NCBI GenBank assembly: GCA_029168955.1
Contig: JAPDOI010000294.1
Span: 648,001 to 712,000 of the forward strand
Length of the DNA stretch: 64,000 nt
Direction of reading: 5' to 3'
Source of the DNA: Aplectana chamaeleonis
Taxonomy: Eukaryota; Nematoda; Chromadorea; Rhabditida; Cosmocercidae
Numbering within the stretch: position 1 is the first letter of the stretch; each line of letters begins with the position of its first letter. Below, one piece after another: positions 51,029 through 63,700 of this stretch. The position numbers were made by a program, and so were the translations under genes. Below the pieces are notes generated by a model. The model ran no database searches, was not told the origin of the DNA, and saw only the letters and a program-made list of their open reading frames with translations.

Positions 51029-54000
51029 ATATTTGTATTACATTTTTATTCACATTTCCAGTGTATTCGTTTTGCTGCTTGGGCCATATGAGCATAGAGC
51101 ACCTTGCGTGCAGTTAATAAATAAATAAATTTGGCCAAGTATCCCTGTTGATTTGCAGTGGCTCTCCAGTTTATCCTGTCTGATGCCGTCCGAAGACTCA
51201 TTTTTCATCCCTTTTGTCAGAATCCAGGCATCATTTGAGACGATTCTTTAGCAGGGATGGTGCCGCCCCGTCCCCCCTCACTTTTCGAAGAAATAGTGTG
51301 ATTGACATTGCGTTTGCGCACCCGGCCCGCGCCCTTTGGTGTATTGGACTCGAATTTCCGACGCGACTCTAGAATAAGGGTTTTGTGTATTGAACACAGG
51401 GAACTGTCGAGTTAGCCTTCCACCCTTACAACCTCTGAGGAACATGAACAAATCAAGATATTGAAGTTGTCTGCTTACGGAGCGGCCGGTAGTATCCTCT
51501 GTAAAACGTCGTGATTCTCACGACTCATGGCGCGAGCGGCGCGTGCGATCCTGCTTCCTCCGTCTTTCATGCGCTCTCTCACTGTATATAACCTCCGCTC
51601 CGCACCAGCACGCGTAGAAACCATGAGAATTTTGCGGTTTTATAGCCTGTACGTAAATCTTGTCTGGGCAGGGCTCCGTCCATAGCTAGCTACGAACTGG
51701 CACGACACTGTTAGGCCGGGTTCATACTTCGGTCGCGACAATGCGTGAGAAATAGCGGTATCGGTCAACCGCGGCAATATTGCGCTTTGGAGGGATTCGA
51801 CTGGTTTGGTCTGCTCAAAAGACAGTTCGTGGAGTTGAATGAGATGAGATATTCATCCGAGAATGTTTGACACCTGCATTTTCAGGCACACTGCCGAAGT
51901 TTTCAGCAAATATGCATGTGGCCGCGATTTTATTGCGAAGTTTCCCAGTGGAGAGGGGCGCCGATGCCATCGTGACGATATACATATTTGCTCAAATTTT
52001 CCAAAATGCGTTTGAAAACGAAGATTTCAACCAATCTCAGTTGGAGATACAATCCCTCTTCACTTAAAGGCAACATACACGCTCGCAAACATGCTCGAGA
52101 TATCAGCATAAATAGGCCCGCACGGCCCCTACCATGTCGTCAACGACGTTTCAGGCGCTGAAAATCATCCAGGATGACAATATTTGAGCAATCATGTCTC
52201 GCACGCCCGTATTTTCACACCCTTTCGAGTAACAGAATGAAAAGTTAAACTTGAGAAAACATGTGATAATTGATAGTGATACCACTATCGAAATGGAGTG
52301 CAAGAGAGAACCAGCTCGATTTACCTGGATATTACATGCTTGTACGCCGATGAAATCCTCCATTTTCAAAAGCCAGCCGGAGTAGAGCGGCATTCTCAAA
52401 AGTGGACGAGGTAAGTCTAGATTTACGAATTAGTTGTCGAAAACATACAAGAATCTTCGCCAGGCAAAGATTTGTTCAATCCATTGCCTAATGCAATAAT
52501 AATCACTGCTGATGATTGCAGGTCAAAGAGTGGCAGTGATAGCTCAGATACAGACAGCACACTTCCCGCGGTCCTATTAGCTGGCGTCCCGTAACCCTTC
52601 CCGCTCGACATCAATAGATCGGCAGCGGACAGTCGGCAACGCTCTTTCGTCGTCTGCCCGCGCACATCAATTCACCACTTCGCGGCCATTTAGCGAACTG
52701 TTTGCCAGCATTCTTTGGCAGTCTATCCGACGAATATCATACTTTTTACAGACCTTATATCTACAGATTCCGGCACGTTAACCAACTGTTTGAGTGCATT
52801 TTGCGGCAGTTTTACAGGTATTTAGCTAAATCCATATTGTAGTCAATGGGACAACGATAATTTCTCATTCAGCGGCCTTAACTTCATTCTGCGGCCATCT
52901 CATCGGCATATCTCGGTTCTCTCTCTGATGAGTGAGAAATATTTCGCGACCGTTTCATTCGCGTTCACCGTGTAATCAAATAGCGCTGGCATTTACCGGA
53001 TGATTTTTTTGCCACCAAAATTCGTGGCGTTTAGAGACAAATCAGTGAACAAGAGAGAATGAATTGTTCGTGACAGATCCCTTCTGCCTATCGTTTCATA
53101 GTCTCCAGCTACTCCAGCCTTTCACCTCTGGCCGATGTGTAAGGGTATTTTGAAAAAGAAACCACAGTCACGATGCTGCAAACCACTAAAGGAATAGGTG
53201 TTCACCATAACCATTAAACTTGGACACCAAAACATTTATGTCACAAAAACAACACTACATTATCACTATCAAAGCAATGAAAACTTCCGCAAAACAACAT
53301 TAGGAGCAACTGCATAATAAGATCAGTAATAGGTGCAAAATACAGTGGAATGTTCAAAATGTGTAGATACAATTCTTCACGGAAAAATCGAGCCCGTCGG
53401 GGTAGGCAGTGAAGCGCGGTCAGCCATATTGGAATGTCATCACCGCTATAGCCTATCTCCTTCATTTTGAGTTGGTCGAAAGAAGTCAAAATCTTTTTAT
53501 CTTAATTGCAATTTGCCATGACCGACCACTTCACTGCTCATTCCGCCCGGACTAATCTGAGAAAGCTACGCTTTATGTTTTTATTGACCGACCGGGGCGC
53601 AGCTTACTCAGGTCGCCTGGGGAAGCGAGAGAAATTTCTGTCAAGGCGGTACAATAAATTTAAATGCGAGAAATGAGATGTGAGAGATATTTCTGTAGTA
53701 TTAAATAATTGGAAAACATATTCTGGAGCAAACCTACTGATTGAACGACATAGGATGTTTTAGATGATGTCATGAGGCTGACCAACATTTACAATACTAG
53801 GATAAAGCCATGGAAGTAATCTGATGTCAAATCTGCCGTTGCACTCACTTCCTAAAATTTCAATGCATCGCTATCATTTAATGGAAGATTCAAATACATT
53901 TTGAGCAAACAAAGAAAAATTTCTACACACTTGTTTCATCTCACAATGCGCTAGATGTTCCAGGAGGAAACTGAATTCCTATAGTTTTCAAGAAATGTTG

Positions 54001-56400
54001 CCCTGAAGTTCGCTCGAGAGATGAACACGCGACAGAACACAGTTCTGTACTGTATGTGTATATCTCCTCTGTTTCTGAGTGAAATTTATTTCCGTTGATT
54101 GCGTGCCTCTGCGTGCGTACGCTGCGTCTCCTTCCCCCACGCTTAATCGCTGTCTCTACCCTCGCTCCGCACAAGCGCGCGAAGGAACAGAGTAAATTTG
54201 GCTTGGAACTAAAAGAAATGTAGATACATACTTTCCTTATCGGAGCAAAAATTTGTTCCGCTGTTGTAGCACGTATGATGATTGTGCTGGGTAAAGTCTG
54301 TCGGATCGGGACTGTCCACCCACGCGGTCAACGTGCGTGTCGAGCGGCCGTCGCAGAGACATTTTCAGACATGTTAATGGAATAGCTTGAATGTTAGATC
54401 AATGGTGAATAATATCCCATGTAGCTGTTCGCAGCCGTGGGAGGCCTGTCCGAAAAATGGCTGCCCCGATGAACGCCTGACACGCACGCCGACCGCGTAG
54501 GCGGACAGTTTCATTCGGACACACTATAGCTGCACCTGCGGTTGTCTGCAACTCGGGACCGGGATATCGCTGCGATGAGAACAGTGCATTACAAAATTCG
54601 ATTTCAGCCATGCCACAAAATTCCTTCGGTGCACGAAATGTGAGGCGACGGTGATGAAAATGATACCAAATATTCGAAACCCTGCATTCGCCCCACATTC
54701 TCACTACAATCGCCTCACATCTTGACCAAGTACATATATAGAGGGTCAACTTCATCATGAAGAGGTAAGAGCATAGTCGATTTCGCATAGGAAATCTTGA
54801 TAAGATGAGGGCTGTTATTTTTCTACGGGGCAACTCCCAAGGAATTATCAGAACGAAAAAGCCACGATCTCTAACCTCTGAGTTCACCAAACGCGGCACA
54901 AAGAAACAAGTGTTTGTTCATAATGAGTTTACTCATAATCCGGTCCCGCCGAGACTCCCGTTATTTTATGCAATCGTTTGTCACCTCACCCACGTTTCAG
55001 TAGACTTGCTTCTAGCTGCTCATGAGTTAATTTCAATCACAAAAATTTTAATCACAAATTAAAATGTTGGGATTTGTCATGAGAATAATATCAAGATATT
55101 TTTCGGCAAACATGGGAGTTTTGGGGAGCAATCCACTCATCACGCGTGCGTGTGCAGGCGATGCTGCTACCTCCGTATCCCCTCTGATCCGCACACGCAC
55201 ACGGAAAGACTAGAAAAGAGGTTTTTTCACAGTCACTGAGATAACGTCTTCCCGATAGACACGTTTTGCTGCGCACTAGGACGGTCACCTACTGGACAAT
55301 CAAAAATTTTAACGTTCCGGATTGGCTTTTTCGAAAGCTTCATCAACCTGTGTTGAAACTTGTACAAGGTCTGAGACAACAGCCCGCTTACTCTTCACAA
55401 GATTTAGTTGGTAGACGGTATGGAAGAAGTCTCACTTTGCATGAGACTCTTCCGGTCAATTCAATATTCCCTGGAGTTTCTCCGGACAATTTCATCCCAT
55501 AGGAAATAAAAAAATGTGGAGGTTCTATCGTAACTTTCAAGTACATCTGTGTCATTTAATTTAAGTTTTCTGACATCACGATACCTAATGCCAAGCGTAA
55601 AAGGTAGTATGTAGTACTTACGACAAAATCCTGGAAATGGCGCCCACAGTGACATGTGCATGAAAATAACAAAAATAACGGCATCGGCGGCTTGAGTAAT
55701 GCAGGTTCATAGAGTTTGGATAGCAAACTGCAACAAAAGCAGACATATATCAGATAACATCAGGTGTACGTGAAACAAGCAAAAAACAGCAGCAAATAGT
55801 ATAAGAGGAATATTCACTATAATGCAAATGTAATATCGTTTTGTTCTTAACTGAAACAAGTTAGAAAAACAATAAAGTATGGACAACAAAGAAAGTCAAG
55901 ACAAAGATGTTAGCGCGAAAAAAAAGAGATGGGACAGATGTGTTCTTTGTACCCATGCGCGCACCCCTCCGATAGCAGCCGACCGTCCGCCGACACTCCG
56001 CGGGAAAACGGGAAAACCTCTCTCTCCGCGGGAAGTGGGGCGCTGTGCCACGCCCACGAAATTAGGGCCGGGCGAAGTTGGCTAGCCCGACTTGGCCGGC
56101 GGGAAGTAGGCTGTTTTTATCTGAGAGAGCCGTATCGGTGTTTATGATAATAACTAGACTCAAGAAGGCCGTCCTTGCCCACTCGGCTAATCTTCAAAAC
56201 CGTTTTCTGCCTCTGGGAAGGCTTTTGATTCCGTTTTTCCTACACTGTTATGCTTCTGAGGGCTACCACAAATGTTTTTCTTTGAAAAATCAAGGACGAA
56301 ATTTATTGTAAGCAGTGCCTTTCAGCGGATGCTGTTCTGCTCGTCTTTGCAGATCCCTTTTCTATATACGAAAACCTCTCCCACAGTAGTGTTCGCATTG
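51029..56400. other. Gene-poor stretch with degenerate repeats
   Basis: Contains GC-rich repeat copies (51500-51660, 54090-54200), a degenerate tract at 52670-52980 with repeated GCGGCCATTT / GCGGCAGTTT / CATCTCGGTT phrases, and a diverged right end of the 43591-type MITE near 56290-56330 (TTTATTGTAAGCAGTGCCTTT). Open frames at 54399-54899 (minus) and 55266-55502 (plus) have no motif I recognise and no clear splice frame. Confidence 0.45.
51500..51660 (+). repeat. GC-rich dispersed repeat, copy 2
   Basis: AAAACGTCGTGATTCTCACG, GCGAGCGGCGCGTGCGA, CTCTCTCACTGTATATAACC and CTCCGCACCAGCACGCGTAG in the same order as at 7440-7590 and 57570-57715. Confidence 0.6.
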
Positions 56401-56893
56401 TTAAAGGCACTGTTCGCGATAAAAATCGCTTTTCTGTTTTTTTGCCTATCTTGAAACCGGTCCCATTCTGATTCCAATGATGCTTCTGGAATCGTACAAG
56501 ACCTTCTGGGAATGGAGTTATGGTCCCTCAAAAATTGAGCTAGGGAAAATGGTGGACGAGTTGTCCGAGGCTTGTAACTTCCGTCTTTTGCAGCCAATGT
56601 GTGCGAGCTGACCTGAGTAAAGAGAGAAGTTGAGAATGAAGGGAAGAACGGGGCTTTTGATCGGAAACCATCGCTCAACTCACGATTTCGAGTGTTCCTT
56701 TGTTCACGTCGAGGGGCGGGAAGAGGCGGGGCTTGCCCACAATGGCGGGGTTTGCCCACTTTTCTAAGCCGTTTTGCGGCTCCTGGGTAGCTTTTCGTCC
56801 CGTTTTTTCGACGCTGTCCTGCTTCTGAGAGCCACGAGAAGCGTTTGTCATGGAAAATTCGAGGATGAAGTTTATCGCGAACAGTGCCTTTAA
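56401..56893. mobile_element. 493-bp TTAA MITE, copy 2
   Basis: TTAA at 56401-56404 and 56890-56893, with ends AAGGCACTGTTCGCGATAAA in inverted orientation. Aligns end to end with 43591-44090 with few differences (for example GGAAGCATGGTGGGCGAG there, GGAAAATGGTGGACGAG here). The minus-strand open frame 56322-56951 is incidental. Confidence 0.85.
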
Positions 56894-57031
56894 GTAGGCT
56901 CCATTTGAGGCCTGCTTCTCTTGATAGAAGAAGAGAGAGGTGGTGGCTCATCGGACGCAGGCTATGGCATTGGTTGGTCAGCTGAAAAAGGGGAAGGGAC
57001 CGGACTCAGACCGGGCTGTCTCCACCAAGGG

Positions 57032-57034
<3 letters not shown>

Positions 57035-57094
<60 letters not shown>

Positions 57095-57107
57095 AGAGAG
57101 AGAGAGC
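57035..57107 (+). repeat. (AG)n microsatellite
   Basis: About 70 bases of AG dinucleotide, interrupted once by AAAAGG near 57087. Open frames made of alternating Arg-Glu or Ser-Leu across it are artefacts. Confidence 0.95.
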
Positions 57108-57569
57108 AGGCGATTTTCCAAACCCGCTAGCAGTGAATACAGTGTAAAATACCGTAGTTGTATACCGTAGTTCCTGTTATCAAGCAAACCCCTCTGGTTG
57201 AACACTCTTTCGACAGAAATTGAAAAATGGAACTCACACCTCTCCATTAGAGCCCCCAACCTAGGATTCAGATTCTATTGTGGCTAATTTCTGAGAGGAG
57301 ATTTGTCCATTCTTTTCGCATTTGATTGAGTGTATCAGTGCCATTCACATTTATATGAAAAATGGTTACCAAATTGCTTGGAGATATTTATTACCTGCAA
57401 ACAGTTCTGAGGCCGTGTTAAGGACTCGGACTTCTGCGGTGCTCACCAACGCATTTACAGATTGTGCTGGAATGAACCAGGCGTTCCTCAAGGTTTCTGA
57501 AAGCCCTTGACTCGACTTTTAGGAGCTTCTGGGCGATCCACTCCTTTTCTCAACCTCCCCTCTATAAAA

Positions 57570-57715
57570 CTTAATTGACATCATCCGAGGCGCGAGCGGC
57601 GCGCGCGACCCCTCGGCCTCAGTCTGCCCTACGCTCTCTCACTGTCTCTAACCTCCGCTCCGCACCAGCACGCGTTGGAACCAAGTGAACTTCGCCGTTT
57701 TATAGTCTGTACGCA
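57570..57715 (+). repeat. GC-rich dispersed repeat, copy 3
   Basis: GACATCATCCGAGGCGCGAG, GGCGCGCGCGACC, CTCTCTCACTGTCTCTAACC and CTCCGCACCAGCACGCGTTG, in the same order and strand as at 7440-7590. Confidence 0.6.
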
Positions 57716-57936
57716 CACGTATACTCTGAGAGTTTTGGCCGAGAATTTGCCGAGAAACAGCCCACCAAGCTCTGCAGTGGCCCAAGGTGTGCAATTTTAG
57801 TTTCTTTTTTTTCGCGAAATAGCCGAGAAATAGCCGAGCAATGACCAAGAAATCATACATAATAATAAACGGTTAAAGTTGACCAGTGACCGTTTACCGT
57901 TGACCGTTGACCATTGACAGGTGACCGGTGACCGCA

Positions 57937-58835
57937 GAATGTGTGGGACCCAACTGCGGGTGCGCCATCGCTAGGTAAACTGTGTGGGACCCAACTGGGG
58001 GTGCGCCAAGCGCTAGGTAAGCGCCAAGCGCTGGGTAAACCCAGCTTGAAGTACGCCAAGCACCAACATAAATGTGCGGTACCCAAATGTTAGTGCGCCA
58101 AGTGCCGTGGAAAGTTCGTAGGACCCAACTGGGGGTGCGCCAATCGCTGAGTAAAGTGCGTGGGACCCAGCTTGAAGTGCGCCAAGTGCCAAAATAAGTG
58201 CGCGGGTCTCAATGGTAAGTGCGCCAAGCGCCGTGGAAAGTGTGTGGTACCCCGCTGAGGTTGCGCCAAGCGCAGGGTAAAGCGTGTTGGACCCAGCTGA
58301 AAGTGCGCTGAGCGCCAAAATAAGTGTGCGAGACTCAATTGCGAGTGCGCCAAGCGCCGTGGAAAGTGTGTGGGACCCAGCGGGGGGGGGGGTTTGCCAA
58401 GCGCCAAAATAAATGTGCGGGACCCAATTGTGAGTGCGCCAAGCTCCGGGGAAAGCGTGTGGGACCCAACTGGGGGTGCGCCAAGTGCCAAGAAAAATGT
58501 GCAGGACCTAACTGTGAGTGCGCCGTGGAAAGTGTGTGGGACCCAGCTGAGGGTGCGCCAAGCGCAGGGTAAAGTGTGTGGGACCTAGCTGAAAGTGCGC
58601 CAAGCGCCAAAATAAGTGTGCGAGACTCAATTGTGAGTGCGCCAACTTCCGGGGAAAGCGTGTGGAACCCAACTGGGGGTGCGCCCAGTGCCGGGAGAAT
58701 CTGTGGAACCGAACTCGGGGTGCGCCGAGCGCCAAGAAAACTGTGCAGGACTCAACTGTGAGTGCGCCAAGCGCCGAGAAAAGTGTTTGGGTCCAAAGTG
58801 GGGGTGAGCCACGCGCTGGGGGAAGTGTGTGAGAC
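57937..58835. repeat. 42-bp minisatellite with a three-unit higher-order pattern
   Basis: About 21 units built on TGTGTGGGACCCAACTGGGG then GTGCGCCAAGCGC plus a variable end. Three unit types alternate by their ends: CGTGGAAAG, AGGGTAAAG and CAAAATAAG, so the larger period is 126 bp. Because 42 is divisible by three, several frames stay open on both strands (for example 58013-58318 and 58090-58491 minus, 58324-58572 plus); they are not considered genes. Confidence 0.9.
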
Positions 58836-60013
58836 CAGACTGGGCTTCGAGGAACAATAATAATAATTTCTCATTTTGAAATGACTCGATTGATCTATGC
58901 ATCATTATACAAGTACGACGCGAAGCGGCGTAGGTGTGTCCCATGTAATAAGGAATAACCGAGAACGGCGAGCACACCAAAACGCGACGCGGCTGTCACC
59001 GGCTCGCCCAGCCGCCATACTTGGCCTCCAGCGATTCGGCAAGGCTTCCAGAGACTGAGCGTGGTCCTAGTACTTCAAATTTGGGTATTTGAAGCGATGG
59101 CGGTATTGTCCTCTGAATCATGAATCTTCAAGAATGCGTCCTATACCTCCTTGGAGAGCATTATTTCTCGGCTGTTGCGCGGCGAACATTATTCTGCGGG
59201 TATTTAGCGACGAGCATTTGTTGGCGGTCATTTCTCGGCTATTTGGAGGTAATTAACTATTTCTCGAATGTTTCTCGGCCAAAACTCTCAGAACACCCCC
59301 TCTTCATACCGATTCTCCACTGATCCAAATCTGACGTACAGTAAGCACGGACTCTTGTGATACTTTTCGTTTCATATCGCAAGTTGGCGCAAACTCGGTG
59401 CTAGACGCTATAACATATGTATTTGCACCGAGTTTGCGCCAACCTCCAGTGGGGATCGCTAAGTGTCTTCAGGATCCATGCCGACTGTATACATCCTTCC
59501 CCTTCCAAAGTAGAATTGCTATAGTACATAATAAATACATAATACACATAATATAGTACATAGTAAGTTGAAATTGTCGACGATTTGTCTGAGATTCTTC
59601 TAGACATGAACATTGAGAAAGATTTGATTTTTTATTTCGGATCACTTCGAATCAGAATGAAAAACGTGGCGAGCGATTAATTTTTTTTAGCGATACTTGT
59701 GTTTTTTCGTGACCGGTTCATGATTCCATTTAGGAGACCATGCGCTGATCTCATTGACTCCAATTGACTTTTCTCCTGGCTGCCATTCCATTCGTTCCTT
59801 TACCTGGGCACTGGTGATATGAAGAGTTTTTTGATTCCCATAGGGGAAAAGGAACTCGACACCTTCAACGTCTATGTACGTGTTTTCAATACTTTGTACA
59901 TTCCAGAGGGGCAAAAAATTTTACCGCTATTTCTTGTCGGGGATCTAGGCGCCGTAGAATTTTCGCATTAAAAAGTATACCATCTTTGGGTTGCCGAGTA
60001 GGGCGATGAAATA
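58836..60013. other. Stretch with a foldback copy, no gene
   Basis: 59160-59290 repeats TTTCTCGGC-type phrases. 59385-59495 is a relative of the 42327 foldback (GGCGCAAACTCGGTGCTAGA and TTTGCACCGAGTTTGCGCC, then GGATCCATGCCGAC). AT-rich ATACATAAT tracts lie at 59520-59570. No supported coding region. Confidence 0.5.
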
Positions 60014-60633
60014 CTGCCTTTATTCGGGAGTGCACAAGCCCCCTTTTCACCCGCACACGCTGCTACACTAATGCATCACTGCGGGCGGTCTGTGACGAGC
60101 TCGTTCTCTCCCACCCATTGTAGCAGGCATCGACTTTCGCATGACCACCGTTCATTCGTCCGCATGACAGGCGATCATGCTCAGAGAAGGAAAGTTTTTA
60201 AATTTTTTGCCGTCTTTTCTTTTGATGATAATTTAAATGTTGTAATGACCCATGGATTTTTTGAAACAGTAAATGAATGTTCAAAAAGAAAGATTTTTTC
60301 TGGTAAAAAACACAGAACAGATGTTCTCTCATTTTCTTTTTAGCGCGAAGGATTGTGTAAAGCTTCATGCACACCCTAACCTTTAGCCAATACGATGACA
60401 TTGGAATTATCACCGAAACAACATAAAACGGCAAAGAAAAATTTGAAAAACCTCACCGTCTCTGAGCATGTTCGCCTGTCATACGAACGACTGGACAGTG
60501 GTCATGCGAAAATCGAGGCCTGTCGCATGAGGTGGGGAGAACGGGCTCACCACAGACCGCCGCCGCCGTGGTGCATTACTGTAGCAGCGTGTGCGGGTGA
60601 AAAGGGGGGCTTGTGCACTCCCGAATAGAGGCA
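60014..60633. mobile_element. 620-bp foldback element with about 220-bp arms, TA duplication
   Basis: The left end CTGCCTTTATTCGGGAGTGC and the right end, read inward, CTGCCTCTATTCGGGAGTGC continue to match through ACAAGCCCCC.TTTTCACCCGCACACGCTGCTACA and beyond for about 220 bases. TA on both sides (60012-60013, 60634-60635). The AT-rich centre has no transposase. Confidence 0.8.
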
Positions 60634-60635
60634 GT

Positions 60636-60785
60636 ATAACGTCGGCATGGATCGTGAAGAGACTTCGCGTTCACTGGTGAAGGTTGGCGCAAATTAGGTG
60701 CCATGTGCTATAACATAGGTGCACCGAGATGGCGCCAGCCTTCAACAGTGCACGCGAAGTCTCTTCCCGATCCATGCCGACGTTA
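60636..60785. mobile_element. 150-bp palindromic MITE directly abutting the previous element
   Basis: Left arm TAACGTCGGCATGGATCGTG.. and right arm ..CCGATCCATGCCGACGTTA are inverted over almost the whole length, including GAAGAGACTTCGCGTTCACT. The centre is TGCTATAACATAG. TA at both ends. Same family as 42327-42533 and 59385-59495. Confidence 0.8.
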
Positions 60786-63700
60786 CCAATTTTGTCTTCG
60801 AGCACTCTTGGAATTTTAGGCTTTTCCTCATCTGGGGTGGTAGTAAACTAGCCAGAACTCAGAGTTAAGAATCGTGATCATGTCACAATAAACGGGAGAT
60901 ATTACACTGTGAAACCACGATGTTATTCGTGAGCTAACTGGGAGGTATCACATATTGCTAGCAAAACTGACATCCCTTTGGGAGCCGTACTCCTCCGCTA
61001 GATTGCTATAGCAACGAGACACCGCATTACGCTAAAGGGCACTGCAGTGCACGTGAGAGAAACGCTTGACATTCTCACTCGTTGCAAACCAATGGACAAA
61101 ACTATGGGCGCACACAGGAAACGAACCATGGTCTCACAGGCGACAACGGCGCAACACCACACTGCTCCACAGGAACACACAGGCCAGTGAGAGTGAGAGA
61201 CATTCCCAAGTTTACGACACGGGTTCTCTGCTACCGATAACGACCGTATAAACTGCCCACACTCTGCCAAGGTGGTATCATTGGGCGCTTCATAGGTTGA
61301 TCACTAGCAACATCAAAACCACCTTTCCCCGTTCAAAGTCTTCTCTTCCGTTCCCCATTTGAGATGCAGAAAAATCCTGTTCAACGCTTTTTAGTCATTT
61401 GGTTTATTAATTCTTCCGAAATACTGGCCGAATTTTTCTGTATCTACAGACGCCTTGTTTCCAGTGGTTAGCCCGCACAAAAAAGATAGTGATCAGCAAG
61501 TATTCTTCACTTGATGTTAAAAAGTACGTGCTAACGCAACTCTGGAGGGTATCGCCCGGAATTCACCAAGAAACCACCGCGAACCCATATTTTACAGATT
61601 TCGACGCAAAAAATTGAAAATGGCGCGAATTTACCGAGAGATGTCTGCCGCGAATTTACTGCAAAAACAAGGCGAATATGAATTCACGGCAGAAATACGG
61701 GGAAAATACCGCCAAAATGACATGAGTATACCGAGAAGTCTACCGCGAATTCACCTCGATGAGACAGTCATCATTGAGCTCCAGTGCAACAGCGTATAAG
61801 GCTCGGCCTATCACGCAGCGGTTTACAAAGCGATGGATGGGTAAGGGTTGATGGATCGAACCTTGGTAAGGACGGCTGCACTTACGGAATCCCAGAACTT
61901 CAGTATTTTTGCCTAGCTGAGGCAGTGAGACCCCGGCAAAATCTTAGCAAACCCTTCATTCTACCGCAAATCTGCCGAGACTCTTCGTTTTGACTCCGGT
62001 CCCAGAAGGTCCCGGATAAGTTCTCAGTAAGATTCAGGCAATTCCTACCAGAGAATGCGCAGTCATGGCTACTAAGAAACGAAGTTATTGCATGAAATCA
62101 ACGTTCCGAATACAGTGTCTGTTACATGACTGTATTCGTGTAGCATACACCTCCGCCGCGACAACGAAGACCGCAACGCGTGTACATCAGGCATGAGCGG
62201 AAACCTTTTCGAAACTTCGGGAATCGGAATTCGGAAATAGGAACGACCATTTAAGTTTCAGAAATCAGAACGCCAAAAACGATAGGAAAATCGGGTAATC
62301 AGAAATATGTTCACCTGGATAGATTCTAACCACCCATGGCGGCTGTACGTACCTACCCTAGTTCTAATCTATTAAGCCTTCAAAACTGTTTTAATCTCTA
62401 GCTGGGAGGAGATCTCCCAATAAGAAGACTTAATGGAGCCTAATCTTCTCTCTAATTTTTCACGAATTTCGGATACACGACAAAAACCGAGAATCCAGAC
62501 TAATGCTGCTCAAAAGTCGCTTCAGTTAGGTATTTTCAGGTAGCACACTATAGATATCACGACTTCGAAACAATACTCACTGACTGTAGCCCCAAAATGA
62601 TATCATTTCATGTACTGAATAGTGAGTGAGGTACCCTTATATAACAAGAAATATGTATACAGAACATTAGAATCACAACAAGTAGACCAAAGTACATATG
62701 GGCAAAAATACTATAGTAGGTAATGGCCACTTGCTAAATATGGTCTAGTGGATGGGCGAGGCGCGCTCATTGGTGCGAAAAGTGCGGAGTTCGCGACACC
62801 ACCGGCAAACAGAGTTTTGATGGCGCGTCTACCGTCGCAGCCCCGTCTATTTTTTACCCCACACATTCTGAGAAGAGATCATACGTTCACTCTGTCTCCA
62901 CCTAAATATAAACACGGCAGGTCTCTACTAGATTCAATAAAAGCATGGAAAAATATAAATCTCCCCGAAAAAGAGCCCAGTTTGAGAGTGGTTCAACCTG
63001 AATCTGACGGAAAAGAGCCCAATCACAGTGGGTTCTCGGTTCATTTCAAGAAAATTTAGTTCCTGTCGATATGTGAAACCTCATTCCTTGCCCTTTTTTT
63101 AACATCAAAACAAACCTCCGGTTCAGGTTTAGCCCTTTAAGAACATCCTGAAGATCTGGCAGAAAACAATGCGCAGCCCCCTAAAAATGTAATCTTTTAA
63201 TAACTTCCAATTCCTTCCGCATTTTGGGGCATTTTTTCGGAAATTGGAAGGCCAAAAAATCATCGAAAATCGGTAAACCGGAAATCGGAATTCCGCTCAT
63301 CCCTGGTGTACATACGCGATTCATCTGCGATCACCTGCTCACAACAATTTATGAACGAACGCATGATTGCGCAACGCTTACAGCCTATGTGTTACTGTAC
63401 TGCGCTCCCGACCGATGGGAAACACGCTTCTAACAAGATTTTATGTAACAGACATAACATGAACGAACAACAACGACAAGTTTGTGAAGTTGGTCGAGAA
63501 GTTCCTTTGAACAGCGTAGACTTCTCCCACTGTGTGGTTAGATCGACTGGAGCCATGCGCAAGCTCATCATCGTCCTTCTAAAAAACGCTATCATTAGGG
63601 AACAATTCGTTTACCTGGATTTTCACAGGCTCGGTGCAAAATTCATGTTACAACAAAATTTCAACTCTTAGGGTCTCAAAAATGAATTTTGAGGGTTGTT

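Noticed and set aside
54399..54899. 166-codon minus-strand open frame
   Set aside because: No motif, unusual composition, and no support from neighbours.
56322..56951. 209-codon minus-strand open frame
   Set aside because: Covers a TTAA MITE. The same frame is broken in the copy at 43591-44090.
58013..58980. Several 70-130 codon frames rich in LGA/HF repeats
   Set aside because: Produced by a 42-bp minisatellite whose period is divisible by three.
62820..63059. 79-codon frame with PKYKHGRSLLDSIKAWKN
   Set aside because: Looks protein-like but matches no family I know. Not strong enough for a gene call.
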